Shown: positions 35,716-45,164 of the stretch, one piece after another | Numbering within the stretch: position 1 is the first letter of the stretch | Layout of the letters: the number at the start of each line of letters is the position of its first letter | NCBI GenBank assembly: GCA_050291245.1 | Contig: JBNKJP010000023.1 | Span: forward strand, 62,001-126,000 | Length of the DNA stretch: 64,000 nucleotides | Direction: 5' to 3' | Source: Thiodiazotropha sp050291245 | GTDB lineage: Bacteria > Pseudomonadota > Gammaproteobacteria > Chromatiales > Chromatiaceae | Notes under the pieces: model-generated | What the model was told of the DNA's origin: nothing | The model's database searches: none | Seen by the model: only the letters and a program-made list of their open reading frames with translations | Translations under genes and position numbers: made by a program

Positions 35716-36830
35716 GCGAAATGCGGGCAAACGTCTCAATGCATGGGGTTGAACCGCTGTGGGTTCGGTCGGTGTATGGGGCCTTGGCGTGCGTTTCCGT
35801 CGTGTCCGACATTCGCTTGAGTTTTTTGCAGCAATCCCCGGTGTTTTTGAGAACGCTGTTTTTGATGGCTCTGCTTGGGATGGGAATGAGTTATGAAGCA
35901 AACGCCGGATCCGAGGCAAACGCTGTGGAAATTCGTCTGCATGAAGAGGCCCGCTTGGAGGGGCGCACCTTCACCCTGGGTGATATCGCCGATTTGGAGT
36001 TTGCTGATGCGGCCCTCGCTTCGCGTCTGCGAGGGGTCATGATGGGACGGGTTCCGCGTACCGGTGTTGCGATCACGATCGATCGGGACGCGGTCGTGGC
36101 CCGCGCTGAACGGGCGCAACCCGGGATCGCAAAACAATTGCTCTGGAAGGGACCGATGGCAGTCCGGGTATTGGGGGTGCATCACGCGTTCGACCGGCAG
36201 AACTATCTGGATGCGGCGCAACAGCGTCTCGAGGATTGGTTGATCGCGCAATATGACGATTTTTCCGTGCGGCCGGTGGGGCGTTATGAGGATCTGCGTC
36301 TTCCTGCCGGACCGGTGGATGTGCAGGCTGAGTTGGCGGGTACTCAAAGGCTGGGTAAACGCATGTGTGTCTGGATCGACGTGCGGGTCGAAGGCGAACA
36401 CTATACATCCGTTCCGGTCTGGTTCGATGTACGGGTAGACGGTGAAGCCTACGTGTTGCGTCGGGACGCCTCTTCAGGGGCATTGTTGATTCCCGAAATG
36501 CTGCAATCCGTACCCCGGGATCTGGCCGCCATCTCAGGTGTTCCAGTGGTTGACTTATCCCTGCTTGAAGGACAGCGGTTGACCCGAGATCTGGCAAAAG
36601 GCGCGGTGCTTACCGAGGGGGTATTGCAGCCGGTTCCGGATGTGGTCAAGGGTCAGCAGATACGGGTGCGCTCCGTTGTGGGCAAGGTGACCCTGTTCGC
36701 CAAGGCGCGTGCCCTGGCGGACGGCAATCAGGGGGATCCGGTTCGGGTCGAACGGCTCGATGGGGCGGACAGCTACATGACCCGGGTGATCGGTAACGGT
36801 TTGACGGAAGTTGCGGGGATAAGTCGATGA
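35712..36830 (+). CDS. flgA: Flagellar P-ring assembly chaperone FlgA (extended)
   Basis: Periplasmic chaperone for FlgI. The 372-residue product is clearly longer than the usual 220-240. The C-terminal SAF-like domain (GALLIPEMLQSVP, LAKGAVLTEGVLQPVPDVVKGQQIRV, LDGADSYMTRVIGNG) fits FlgA. About 50 residues precede an internal hydrophobic segment (FLRTLFLMALLGMGMSY), and the first domain is larger than usual. An internal start near 35850 would give an ordinary signal peptide, so the true start may be later. Confidence 0.85.
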   Translation: MSEMRANVSMHGVEPLWVRSVYGALACVSVVSDIRLSFLQQSPVFLRTLFLMALLGMGMSYEANAGSEANAVEIRLHEEARLEGRTFTLGDIADLEFADAALASRLRGVMMGRVPRTGVAITIDRDAVVARAERAQPGIAKQLLWKGPMAVRVLGVHHAFDRQNYLDAAQQRLEDWLIAQYDDFSVRPVGRYEDLRLPAGPVDVQAELAGTQRLGKRMCVWIDVRVEGEHYTSVPVWFDVRVDGEAYVLRRDASSGALLIPEMLQSVPRDLAAISGVPVVDLSLLEGQRLTRDLAKGAVLTEGVLQPVPDVVKGQQIRVRSVVGKVTLFAKARALADGNQGDPVRVERLDGADSYMTRVIGNGLTEVAGISR

Positions 36831-37399
36831 ACAGGTTATGGCTTGTGGTTTTGGGGTTTGTGGTAAGCCTCGCCTCATGGACGGTGGCGGGCGAGAGTCT
36901 TTATAACGAGGTGACCTATCGTCCGTTGCTACAGGATCACCGGGCCCGGAATGTGGGACAACTGCTCACCGTGCTGATCTACGAGACGGCTTCGTCGACT
37001 ACCAGCGCCGAGAGCGATACCAACAAGTCGCTGGATGTTGGGGTGAATGCCGGCTATGACGACACCTTCCATGATGCTTCCCTGGGGGTGGGCAATAACT
37101 CCGGAGGGGGCGGCACCATTAACCGTACCGGCCGTTTGATGGCCAGTGTCTCGGTAACCATCGAGGCGATCCTGGACAACGGTGAAATGCTGGTGAAGGG
37201 CGAACAGTCGATCGAGTTCAACAACGAAAACCAGTTCATTCATCTGGAGGGCCGGGTGCGGCCCGAAGATATCAGTACCGACAACACGGTGATCTCCACG
37301 CGTCTGGCCGACGCCAAGATCCGCTATGTCGGGGAGGGGCTGCTGGGGCGCAGTCAGGAACCCGGTTTTGTGACCAAATTTTTTAATTGGATCTTCTGA
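36827..37399 (+). CDS. flgH: Flagellar L-ring protein FlgH, without lipobox
   Basis: Outer-membrane ring protein of 190 residues with the FlgH core (ARNVGQLLTVLIYE, INRTGRLMASVSVTI, NGEMLVKGEQSI, VRPEDISTDNTVIST). Family members are normally lipoproteins with an N-terminal Cys. Here the signal peptide (to TVAGES) has no Cys at all, so it would be cut by signal peptidase I and left unacylated. It overlaps flgA by 4 bp. Confidence 0.93.
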   Translation: MNRLWLVVLGFVVSLASWTVAGESLYNEVTYRPLLQDHRARNVGQLLTVLIYETASSTTSAESDTNKSLDVGVNAGYDDTFHDASLGVGNNSGGGGTINRTGRLMASVSVTIEAILDNGEMLVKGEQSIEFNNENQFIHLEGRVRPEDISTDNTVISTRLADAKIRYVGEGLLGRSQEPGFVTKFFNWIF

Positions 37400-37400
37400 C

Positions 37401-38534
37401 ATGAAGTCTCGTTTACTTATCCCGGTTGGGTTTCTGTGGTTGACCCTGGGTTTGTTTCATCAGCTCCACGCCGCGACGGAACAGGGTGTGCGTATCAAGG
37501 ACTTGTGCCGGATCAGCGGTGCCATGGAGAACAACCTGGTGGGGTATGGCCTGGTCTCGGGTCTGGCGGGAACCGGTGATTCGATGCGCAGTGGGTCCAC
37601 CGTTCAGTCTCTGCGCAATGTCATGCAGCGGTTTGGCATGAACGTGGAGTCTAGGGATGTACGCAGTCGTAATGTCGCCCTGGTTTCTTTGACGGCGGTT
37701 CTGCCGCCCTATGCCCAGTCCGGCGACAAACTTGATGTGAACGTGACTTCGATGGGGGACGCCCACAGTCTGGTAGGTGGCACTCTATTGATGGCCTCCC
37801 TCACCGGCCCGGACGGCAAGACCTACGCCCTGGCCCAGGGACCGGTGTCGGTGGGCGGGTTTCAATACGATCTGTACGGCAATCTGGTGCAGAAAAATCA
37901 CCCGACCGCAGGCATCGTACCGGCAGGCGCCACGGTGGAAAAAGGGGTCGAAACCCTGATGGTCGATGAGGCGGGACGGCTGAGTTTTTCCCTGTTCGAT
38001 CCCGATTTGACCACCGCGGGGCGGATTGCCCAACGGGTCAACGAAACCTTCGGCTCCGGAACCGCCCGGGCGGTCAATGCCGGAAGGATACAGCTGACCC
38101 TGCCGCCCGAGGCGCGGGACAATCCGGTGATGTTTCTGGCTTCCCTGGAGGGTTTGAAGGTCTTCCCGGATCGTCAGGCGAAGATCGTGGTCAACGAGCG
38201 GACCGGAACCGTGGTCTCCGGCGGTGATGTCACCGTGGCCCCGGTGAGTATTACCCACGGTGATCTGACGGTCACGATTACTACCGATTACCAGGTCTCT
38301 CAACCCGGTTTCGTGAGCCGTACCGGAGCGGGTATCCGCACCCAGGTGGTGCCCGATACCCAGATCGAGGTTCAGGAAGCCGAACCCTTGTCCATCTCCC
38401 TGAGCGCCGATACCCGCGTGGCGGAATTGGTTCTGGCGCTCAATCAGGTGAAGGCTACCAGTCGGGATATTATTACCATTTTGCAAGCCATTCGCCGTGC
38501 CGGCGCCCTGCATGCTGAATTGATCATTCAGTAA
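37401..38534 (+). CDS. flgI: Flagellar P-ring protein FlgI
   Basis: Periplasmic ring protein of 377 residues with a signal peptide (to LHAA) and the conserved opening VRIKDLCRISGAMENNLVGY, followed by GTGDS and VVNERTGTVV. Length is normal. FlgJ, the rod cap and muramidase that often follows flgI, is missing from this locus. Confidence 0.96.
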   Translation: MKSRLLIPVGFLWLTLGLFHQLHAATEQGVRIKDLCRISGAMENNLVGYGLVSGLAGTGDSMRSGSTVQSLRNVMQRFGMNVESRDVRSRNVALVSLTAVLPPYAQSGDKLDVNVTSMGDAHSLVGGTLLMASLTGPDGKTYALAQGPVSVGGFQYDLYGNLVQKNHPTAGIVPAGATVEKGVETLMVDEAGRLSFSLFDPDLTTAGRIAQRVNETFGSGTARAVNAGRIQLTLPPEARDNPVMFLASLEGLKVFPDRQAKIVVNERTGTVVSGGDVTVAPVSITHGDLTVTITTDYQVSQPGFVSRTGAGIRTQVVPDTQIEVQEAEPLSISLSADTRVAELVLALNQVKATSRDIITILQAIRRAGALHAELIIQ

Positions 38535-38605
38535 AGGAGCCGTGTGAATGAAAACCCTACAAGACGATAACCACAGCGGAACAGATAGCGTGGGAGGTAA
38601 ACACG

Positions 38606-38995
38606 ATGATTGAGGATATTGGAGGCGCGACATCCCGTCTGGTCAGTTTGGCGTTGGATGTGGCATCCCTTCGTCAACAGGTGATCGCGCACAACATCGC
38701 CAATGCCAATACCCCCGGGTACTCACCCCAACGGGTGAGTTTCGAGCAGTGGCTCGATCAGGCGGAGATCGCGAATCTGGAATCTTCCCGAGAAGCCGGA
38801 TTGCTGCAGACCCTCGAAGATCTGGATCAGCGTCTCGGGCAGGGTGAATTGATCGAGGCGACCGGCGATGAAGCCGTGGCCCTCGATATGGAAATGGTGA
38901 AGTTGACCGAGAACGTACTGCGTTACCGGGCGCTGCTGGAGGGGCTGGCCAAACACGGTAGCCTGGTCAAGATGGCCATCAACGAAGGGAGATAG
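38606..38995 (+). CDS. flgB: Flagellar proximal rod protein FlgB
   Basis: Rod subunit of 129 residues with QQVIAHNIANANTPGYSPQRV at the N-terminus and a C-terminal helix (MEMVKLTENVLRYRALLEGL). GGAGG precedes the ATG. It starts a flgB-flgC-fliE-fliF run as in many flagellar operons. Confidence 0.93.
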   Translation: MIEDIGGATSRLVSLALDVASLRQQVIAHNIANANTPGYSPQRVSFEQWLDQAEIANLESSREAGLLQTLEDLDQRLGQGELIEATGDEAVALDMEMVKLTENVLRYRALLEGLAKHGSLVKMAINEGR

Positions 38996-39000
38996 GACGA

Positions 39001-39444
39001 ATGGATTACTACTCCGCATTTGAGATCAGCGCCTCCGGGATGGCCCTGGAGAAAACCCGGCTCGATACCCTGGCGCTCAACCTGGCCAACGCCAATACCA
39101 CCCGAGCGGAGGGCGGCGGTCCCTACCGTCCGATGCGTGTGGTGGCCAGGGCCGTGGAAGGCAGCGCTTTCGAGGGTCGACTCGATTCCTTATTGCAGAG
39201 CCACTATCCCGGCGGCGTCGAGGTGACTGAGATCCTCGCCCAGGATGTGGCGCCCCGCCTGGTTCTGGATCCGGGACACCCGGATGCCGATGAGCGGGGC
39301 TATGTGGCTTATCCGAACATCAATCCGGTTTCGGAAATGGTGACCATGATCGAAGCGGTTCGGGGCTATGAGGCGAATGTACGCGCCATGAACGCGGCCA
39401 AGTCGATGGCCTTGAGTGCGCTGGATATCGGGAGAGAACGATGA
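39001..39444 (+). CDS. flgC: Flagellar proximal rod protein FlgC
   Basis: Rod subunit of 147 residues with LDTLALNLANANTTR at the N-terminus, the internal GYVAYPNINPVSEMVTMIEA and a C-terminal helix. Standard length. Its end overlaps fliE by 4 bp. Confidence 0.95.
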   Translation: MDYYSAFEISASGMALEKTRLDTLALNLANANTTRAEGGGPYRPMRVVARAVEGSAFEGRLDSLLQSHYPGGVEVTEILAQDVAPRLVLDPGHPDADERGYVAYPNINPVSEMVTMIEAVRGYEANVRAMNAAKSMALSALDIGRER

Positions 39445-39746
39445 GTATGGAACCTGTCTTTATGATTCAACCCCCGCAAGGGATGGGGCTGGAGTTCGCA
39501 GCGGAGCGGAGCGGAACCCGGGGGACGGGGGAGTTTGCTGCCTGGTTCGATCGTCAGTTGAACGAGTTGAATGATCAGATCGAGACCTCAGAGGTGGCAT
39601 TGCGGCAACTCGCCAGTGGTGAAACCGACAACATCCATCATGTCATGCTGTCGTTGGAAAAGGCCAAGCTGTCCTTCCAACTGATGCTGCAGGTGCGTAA
39701 CAAGGCGCTGGAAGCCTATCAGGATGTGATGAGGATGCAGCTGTGA
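39441..39746 (+). CDS. fliE: Flagellar hook-basal body complex protein FliE
   Basis: Adapter between the MS ring and the rod, 101 residues. The C-terminal half (GETDNIHHVMLSLEKAKLSF, LMLQVRNKALEAYQDVMRM) is the conserved FliE helix pair. No signal peptide, as expected. Confidence 0.93.
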   Translation: MSMEPVFMIQPPQGMGLEFAAERSGTRGTGEFAAWFDRQLNELNDQIETSEVALRQLASGETDNIHHVMLSLEKAKLSFQLMLQVRNKALEAYQDVMRMQL

Positions 39747-39810
39747 TTCATCGTGCTTCAACTTTTGAGCCCCTGGGTTCGGGTAAAACGATCTTGGTAG
39801 AGTGCGCGTA

Positions 39811-41331
39811 ATGTTGAAAGAGACTTGGCAGAATTCCGGTGTTGTGTCCCGAAGCGGTCTGATTGGGGGAGTCGTACTGATACTGGTATTGACCCTTGCC
39901 GCTGCCTGGTGGCTTCTGCAGAGCCGCAATGGCGTACTGTTCACCGATATGGAACCCGGAGATGCCGCGGCGGTGGTGAACGAACTCGAGCGGATGAAGG
40001 TGCGTTATCAACTGGCCGCGGAGGGTACGCGCATTCTGGTTCCTCAGGACCGGGTTCACGAGGTCCGTTTGAAACTGTTGGGCAGTGGTCTGCCGCTGAG
40101 CGGCGGTGTCGGTTTCGAATTGTTCGACAAGGCGGAGTTCGGCATGACCGAATTTGCTCAACGCATCAACTTTCAGCGCGCCCTGCAAGGGGAACTGACG
40201 CGTACCATCACCTCGCTCAAAGAGGTCAAGTACGCACGGGTACATCTGGTGCTTCCGGAGGCCAGTCTGTTTCAGCAGAACAAGAATCCGCCCAGTGCCT
40301 CGATTACCCTGTTTTTGAAACCGGGCGCCCAGCTCGTGACGGCGCAGATCGAAGGTATTCAGCGCTTGGTTTCCGCGGCGGTGCCGGGATTGGAGTCAGG
40401 CGGCGTGACCATTGTCGATCAATACGGCAAAACCCTCAGCGCCCTGATGGGCGAGGACGGGGTGACCTCGGCCGTGACCGGACGTCTGCTGAAGAAGCAG
40501 GAAGTGGAGGGCTATCTGACCGATAAGGTGGCGCAAGTGCTGGAACGGACCTTTGGCACGGGCAAGGCGATCGTCAGCATCGACGTCAGTCTCAATTTCG
40601 ATCAATCCCAGACGACTCGGGAAGAGGTGATTCCCGGAGCTGAACAGAATGGGGGGGTAATTCGCAGGCGTGAATCCCACTCCAATCCGGGTAGCGGCAA
40701 GGGCAAGGAAAAGAGATCGGACGCGGTCAATACCGAGGTCGAGTATCGTCTGGGCCGTTCCGTGGAACAGGTGGTTTCGACGCCCGGCAACATCGAGCGT
40801 CTCAGTGTTGGGGTTTTGGTACCGGCGGGTACGACGGAAGCGCAGATCCGCCAGGTGGAGGATTTGGTATCCATGGCGGTCGGGCTGGATCGGAAACGGG
40901 GCGATGCGATCGCCGTGCATGCCGCGAGTGCGGAGATTTTACCGGAGCTGCATTCCGAGGTTTCGTTCGCGGGAGGTATTGACGCCCCAGTACCGGATAC
41001 GCCAAACACTCCGGAGATAGCGCGTTCCGATAACGGAGTTTCGAGCCTATCCGAACCATCATCCTCATCCCGTTCCGAGATCAGAACGACGAATTCCGCT
41101 GCATGGGTGAAAACGCTCTGGGAAAAACGGCCGGGCAGCCTCCTCATTGCCGGTTCGATCATCTTGGTTGGACTCCTACTGTTGATCGGTGCCGCAACGA
41201 GGTCAGGTTCCAAACCGGCTCCGCAGGAGCGGCGACTGGATCCGGCGGAACGGGAGCGGGTACTGGCCCAGTTGAAGGCCTGGATCAACACGGATGATCG
41301 GGAAGTGCTCGATAGAGGGGAGGTGATGTGA
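39811..41331 (+). CDS. fliF: Flagellar MS-ring protein FliF
   Basis: Inner-membrane ring on which the export apparatus sits. The 506 residues have a membrane helix at about 20-40 and another near 445-465, and the RBM domains between (GVLFTDMEPGDAAAVV, VGFELFDKAEFGMTEFAQ, ARVHLVLPEASLFQ). The FliG-binding C-terminus (RERVLAQLKAWINTDDREV) is present. The acidic and Ser-rich linker before the second helix is long. GTG 39802 is an alternative start. Its stop overlaps the FliG-slot gene. Confidence 0.94.
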   Translation: MLKETWQNSGVVSRSGLIGGVVLILVLTLAAAWWLLQSRNGVLFTDMEPGDAAAVVNELERMKVRYQLAAEGTRILVPQDRVHEVRLKLLGSGLPLSGGVGFELFDKAEFGMTEFAQRINFQRALQGELTRTITSLKEVKYARVHLVLPEASLFQQNKNPPSASITLFLKPGAQLVTAQIEGIQRLVSAAVPGLESGGVTIVDQYGKTLSALMGEDGVTSAVTGRLLKKQEVEGYLTDKVAQVLERTFGTGKAIVSIDVSLNFDQSQTTREEVIPGAEQNGGVIRRRESHSNPGSGKGKEKRSDAVNTEVEYRLGRSVEQVVSTPGNIERLSVGVLVPAGTTEAQIRQVEDLVSMAVGLDRKRGDAIAVHAASAEILPELHSEVSFAGGIDAPVPDTPNTPEIARSDNGVSSLSEPSSSSRSEIRTTNSAAWVKTLWEKRPGSLLIAGSIILVGLLLLIGAATRSGSKPAPQERRLDPAERERVLAQLKAWINTDDREVLDRGEVM

Positions 41332-41897
41332 ACGGCTTGCGAAAAGCCGCGCTCTATCTCCACGGTCTCTCCGAGACGGATCGTTTGTGGTTGCTCGATG
41401 CCTTGTCGGATGAGGAACGGGCTCAGTTGAGTGCCTGTATGGAAGAGCTCGCGGCAATGGATATTCCTAACGGCAACCCTTGGCTTCCTGAACTTGCCGA
41501 GTCCCAGACTTTCGAAAAACCGAGGGTCGAATCGGACGATACCGAACCGGAGCTCGAGGCGATTGATCGAGCGGACCTCGCGCAAATCAACCGGGCGCTT
41601 GAGGATGAGCCGGAGTGGCTTATCGCGTTGTTGTTGAAACATCGGGTGTGGAGTTGGCGTCAGGCCTATATCGGAAAACAGTATCTGCGTCGGCGTGAAC
41701 AGTTGTTGCGCGCCTTGGAAAGTCCGGTACCTTCCCTTAAGCCTAAGGTGGAAAAGGCACTGGTACGCGCCTTGTCGACACAACTTGCGAAGATCGCTTC
41801 GGCGTCGGAGGGATTCGAGGCGGCTCTGGCCGAGTCGCAGCGCAAGGCATCGAAATCAGATCATACAACCCGTTGGAGTCGGATATGGCGACGCTGA
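41328..41897 (+). CDS. Short FliG-slot protein (degenerate FliG-like)
   Basis: A 189-residue protein in the exact fliG position, overlapping fliF (GTGA). The first 45 residues (LRKAALYLHGLSETDRLWLL, LSDEERAQLSACMEEL) resemble the FliF-binding N-domain of FliG. FliG is normally about 330 residues and ends in a torque domain with a conserved row of charged residues that meets MotA. Nothing like that domain is present here. The remainder is an acidic linker and a basic helical part (KHRVWSWRQAYIGKQYLRR). I read it as a rotor protein cut down to an adapter, comparable in place to SctK of injectisomes. Confidence 0.6.
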   Translation: MNGLRKAALYLHGLSETDRLWLLDALSDEERAQLSACMEELAAMDIPNGNPWLPELAESQTFEKPRVESDDTEPELEAIDRADLAQINRALEDEPEWLIALLLKHRVWSWRQAYIGKQYLRRREQLLRALESPVPSLKPKVEKALVRALSTQLAKIASASEGFEAALAESQRKASKSDHTTRWSRIWRR

Positions 41898-42670
41898 TTC
41901 GATCCGCCCATATCGCCGAAAAGCGCCGCCTCATTGGTGGCGAGACCGAGGCTCCCGCGGAAACACCAAACAACCCGGTGGCGCAACCTCGCGATCCGGC
42001 GCCCGTCCCCAGTGAAGAGGCGATGAGACGCGAGGCGGATTTGCGCGCCCTGTCACAAGCCCGGGCCGAGCTGGAAAAGCAGTTGCAGCACTCCCAGGCG
42101 CGCCATGCCGAAACCGAAGCCGAGCTGCGGAAGTTGCAGCATGATATCGACAGCTTGCGACAGGACGCCGTTGCGGATGGTCGTGAGTCGGGATTCAAGG
42201 TGGGTCACCAGGAGGCCCGGGGGGCGATTCAAGAGCAGATGGACCAGTTGGCGCTTATGCTCGAACAACTGACCCAGGCGCGGGAAGAGAGTCTGTTGGT
42301 GGCTGAAGCCGACCTGGTTGAAGTGGTGTTTGCTTCGGTGGTGAAGATTCTCGGAGAGACCCTGGTCGGTCAGGATGCGGTGATCGCCGCAGTTCGCCAA
42401 TCGATCAAGCAGTTGGTGAGTCGCGAAGGTTTGGTCATCCATCTGTCCCCCAAGGACAAAGCGCTACTGGAAGCGCTCACGGATCAGAAGCAGGAAAAAC
42501 CCTTTGGCGAGTCTGTCGAGATTGTGGCCGACGAACGGATCGAACTGGGGGGCTGTCTGCTGCAGACACCCTCCGGAGGACTGGATGCCCGCCTCGAGGT
42601 GCAGCTGCGGCAATTACGAGACTGTCTGGTCGAAGTCGCGACCCGGCAGGAAGCGGAGCGCGGATCGTGA
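41885..42670 (+). CDS. fliH: Flagellar export ATPase regulator FliH
   Basis: Peripheral stalk/regulator that links the FliI ATPase to the C-ring. The 261 residues have an N-terminal low-complexity region, a long coiled coil (about 50-140, Glu/Gln/Leu-rich) and the conserved C-terminal domain (VVFASVVKILGETLVGQDAV, ERIELGGCLLQTPSGGLDARL). A TTG start at 41873 would add four residues. The gene overlaps the FliG-slot gene and fliI. Confidence 0.88.
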   Translation: MATLIRSAHIAEKRRLIGGETEAPAETPNNPVAQPRDPAPVPSEEAMRREADLRALSQARAELEKQLQHSQARHAETEAELRKLQHDIDSLRQDAVADGRESGFKVGHQEARGAIQEQMDQLALMLEQLTQAREESLLVAEADLVEVVFASVVKILGETLVGQDAVIAAVRQSIKQLVSREGLVIHLSPKDKALLEALTDQKQEKPFGESVEIVADERIELGGCLLQTPSGGLDARLEVQLRQLRDCLVEVATRQEAERGS

Positions 42671-43977
42671 CTCGTCTGCAACCCTATCTGCAAGCGGTCA
42701 AAACCACGGAGTTCGTTCGCCGGATCGGACGTGTCGCCCATTTCTACGGATTGGTGTTGGAGTCCCAGGGACCGGAAGCCTTTCATGGCGAACGCTGCGA
42801 TATCTATCCCGCATCCCAGGGTAAACCGATACCGGCGGAAGTGATTGGCATCAAGGAAGGCAAGGTGTTGTTGATGACCTATGGCGAGACCCGGGGTATC
42901 GGTGTCGGCAGTGAGGTCATCGCCACCGGCAAGGCGGTGGATGTACCGGTGGGCGAGGGGCTATTGGGCCGGGTGATCGATGCCTTCGGGCATCCCCTCG
43001 ACGGTGCCGCGGAACCGGTATTTACCCAGCGCAATCCGCTCTATGCCGAACCGATGAATCCCTTGCAAAGGCCGCGTATCGAACGTGTGCTCGAGACGGG
43101 TGTACGTGCCATCGATACCTTGTTTACGGTGGGGCGGGGACAGCGGGTGGGGATTTTCGCCGGCAGCGGGGTCGGCAAGAGCACTCTGCTCGGCATGATC
43201 GCCCGCCAGATGGACGCGGACGTGAATGTGATCGCCCTGATCGGTGAACGCGGTCGCGAGGTACTCGATTTTATTGAATTGAATCTGGGCGAGTCCGGTT
43301 TGGCGCGCAGCGTGGTGGTGGTGGCGACCTCGGATCAACCCGCATTGGTGCGGGCTCATGCGGCATTTGCCGCGACCGCGATTGCCGAATATTTTCGCGA
43401 TCAGGGACTGGACGTGGTTTTGACCATGGACTCGATCACCCGCTTTGCCATGGCGCAACGGGAGATCGGCCTGGCCGCGGGCGAACCGCCCACCGCGCGC
43501 GGCTACACGCCTTCGGTTTTTGCTCTATTACCGCGCCTGCTCGAACGGGGTGGCACTTCCAAGGCGGGGGGATCAATCACTGCGTTCTATACGGTCCTTG
43601 TGGAAGGGGACGATATCAATGATCCGGTCTCGGACAGCATTCGTGCGATTCTCGACGGCAGTATCGTACTCTCCCGTTCGCTGGCCAATCGTGGTCACTA
43701 CCCCTCCATCGATCCCCTACACAGTAACAGCCGCCTGTTCCGGCATCTGGCGTCGAGGAATGAACGGGATGACGCCCAGGCATTGATCGAACTGCTGAGC
43801 AGTTATGACAGTGCCCGGGACATGGTGGAGATCGGCGCCTACCGGGAGGGGGGTAATCCACTATTGGACCGTGCAATCGGACGAATGGACAGAATCAATG
43901 CGTTTCTTCGCCAGGAAGTGGAGGAGACGGGAACCCGTGCGGAGGCCTGCCGGCGTCTGCATGGCCTCGTGGCATAG
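42667..43977 (+). CDS. fliI: Flagellum-specific export ATPase FliI
   Basis: F1-beta-like ATPase energising type III export. The 436 residues contain Walker A GSGVGKST (166-173), the family strings IALIGERGREV and VLTMDSITRFAMAQREIGLA-like region, and GYTPSVFALLPRLLERGG. GTG start overlaps the fliH stop (GTGA). Everything needed for catalysis appears intact, so the export system should be active. Confidence 0.96.
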   Translation: MTRLQPYLQAVKTTEFVRRIGRVAHFYGLVLESQGPEAFHGERCDIYPASQGKPIPAEVIGIKEGKVLLMTYGETRGIGVGSEVIATGKAVDVPVGEGLLGRVIDAFGHPLDGAAEPVFTQRNPLYAEPMNPLQRPRIERVLETGVRAIDTLFTVGRGQRVGIFAGSGVGKSTLLGMIARQMDADVNVIALIGERGREVLDFIELNLGESGLARSVVVVATSDQPALVRAHAAFAATAIAEYFRDQGLDVVLTMDSITRFAMAQREIGLAAGEPPTARGYTPSVFALLPRLLERGGTSKAGGSITAFYTVLVEGDDINDPVSDSIRAILDGSIVLSRSLANRGHYPSIDPLHSNSRLFRHLASRNERDDAQALIELLSSYDSARDMVEIGAYREGGNPLLDRAIGRMDRINAFLRQEVEETGTRAEACRRLHGLVA

Positions 43978-43985
43978 GAGCTGAT

Positions 43986-44450
43986 ATGGAAAAATCAACC
44001 AAGCACCGTATCAAGGCACTCCAGACTTTCAATGGTCTGATGAATGTCGAAATGACCGGACTGCGCAGCGAACAGCGCCAGGCCAATGATCGGCTGGATC
44101 AACTGGAAGCACGAAAACGCGCACTCGAGAGCGAGATTCAAACCGCGGAATCACAGATTCGTTCGGCACTGGATCCCGGCAAGAGACTGGTGCTCGAAGA
44201 GTACCAGATGTTGTTGACCTACCTGGACCAGAAACAGCGTTTGAAGGTCAATCATGAACGCCAGATCGGATTTGCCCAGGAACGATGCGGAAAGATCGAG
44301 GCGGAGATGGTTGACCAGGGGCTGAAGATCCGAGGCGTGGAACATGTGCTTGAGCGCCGTTTCAACGAACTGAGGCTCAAAACAGAAATCGAACAGCAGA
44401 CCCATCTCGACGAAGCCTGGCTATTACGTCCGGGGAGAAGCAATGACTAA
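43986..44450 (+). CDS. fliJ: Flagellar export protein FliJ
   Basis: A 154-residue coiled-coil protein, the central stalk of the FliI hexamer. Near-continuous heptads with many Glu/Arg/Gln. Identity rests on position after fliI, size and coiled-coil nature rather than strict motifs. AGGAG precedes the ATG. It overlaps the next gene by 8 bp. Confidence 0.8.
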   Translation: MEKSTKHRIKALQTFNGLMNVEMTGLRSEQRQANDRLDQLEARKRALESEIQTAESQIRSALDPGKRLVLEEYQMLLTYLDQKQRLKVNHERQIGFAQERCGKIEAEMVDQGLKIRGVEHVLERRFNELRLKTEIEQQTHLDEAWLLRPGRSND

Positions 44451-45150
44451 GATCGTTACGGATTCGTCACTGTTGCCGACGGACAGGCAAACGACCGCAT
44501 CGGTTGATCAGGCGAGGCGTTTTGCCTGGCGACTGCAATGGGAAAAGGCGCAATGGGAGCATCGTCAAACCTGTGACCCGGGTTCTGGGGGGGGGCGGGA
44601 TGCGGGACCGGGCCATTGTTGCGAAGAGAATGAAACCCCATTGAAGACTTCTGGTGTTCAGTCCGGTCGGGTTGTTGAAACCCTCAATCAGGGAAACGAA
44701 ATCCTTCGGTCGCCGCATCGGTCCGAGTCTTCTCCTCTATCGGATAGGGCGGGTGTCTTGGTACGCACAGGAACCGAGCCGCGCCCAACCCCGATGATCC
44801 ACTCGGTATCCCGTAGTGAAGCAACCCGGCCGGATAGCACCGTCAGATCCCAACAGGAAGCGCAGCGCTCCCAAACACGCTTGGCGCAGCCCAGCCGATG
44901 GACGGATTATCCCAGCGCCCATGTCTATCAGAGTGACGGTAAGGTGGAGGTTGCCCTTCGCCGTACCGGTTTACAAGCGAATGAAGGGGTAAAACTGATC
45001 ATGGGGTTGCAACGGGATCTCGCATCACTCGGATTACGCTTGACCCGTTTGACCTTGAACGGCGAGTTGCTATGGCAGTCGCAAACCCCCCTCGGGAATC
45101 GGGGTGGTTCCATGGCTACGGACGATACCCCCATCGACAAGATCTACTGA
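44443..45150 (+). CDS. Unrecognised protein in the fliK position
   Basis: A 235-residue protein between fliJ and flgD, where fliK often sits. Residues 1-150 are Ser/Thr/Gln/Arg-rich and probably disordered. The C-terminal 80 residues (SAHVYQSDGKVEVALRRTGL, LRLTRLTLNGELLWQ) look folded and recall the small C-terminal domain of injectisome ruler/switch proteins. I cannot name it. A needle- or hook-length ruler is the reasonable guess. It has no signal peptide. Confidence 0.65.
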   Translation: MTKIVTDSSLLPTDRQTTASVDQARRFAWRLQWEKAQWEHRQTCDPGSGGGRDAGPGHCCEENETPLKTSGVQSGRVVETLNQGNEILRSPHRSESSPLSDRAGVLVRTGTEPRPTPMIHSVSRSEATRPDSTVRSQQEAQRSQTRLAQPSRWTDYPSAHVYQSDGKVEVALRRTGLQANEGVKLIMGLQRDLASLGLRLTRLTLNGELLWQSQTPLGNRGGSMATDDTPIDKIY

Positions 45151-45164
45151 ACAGGAGTTTAAAC

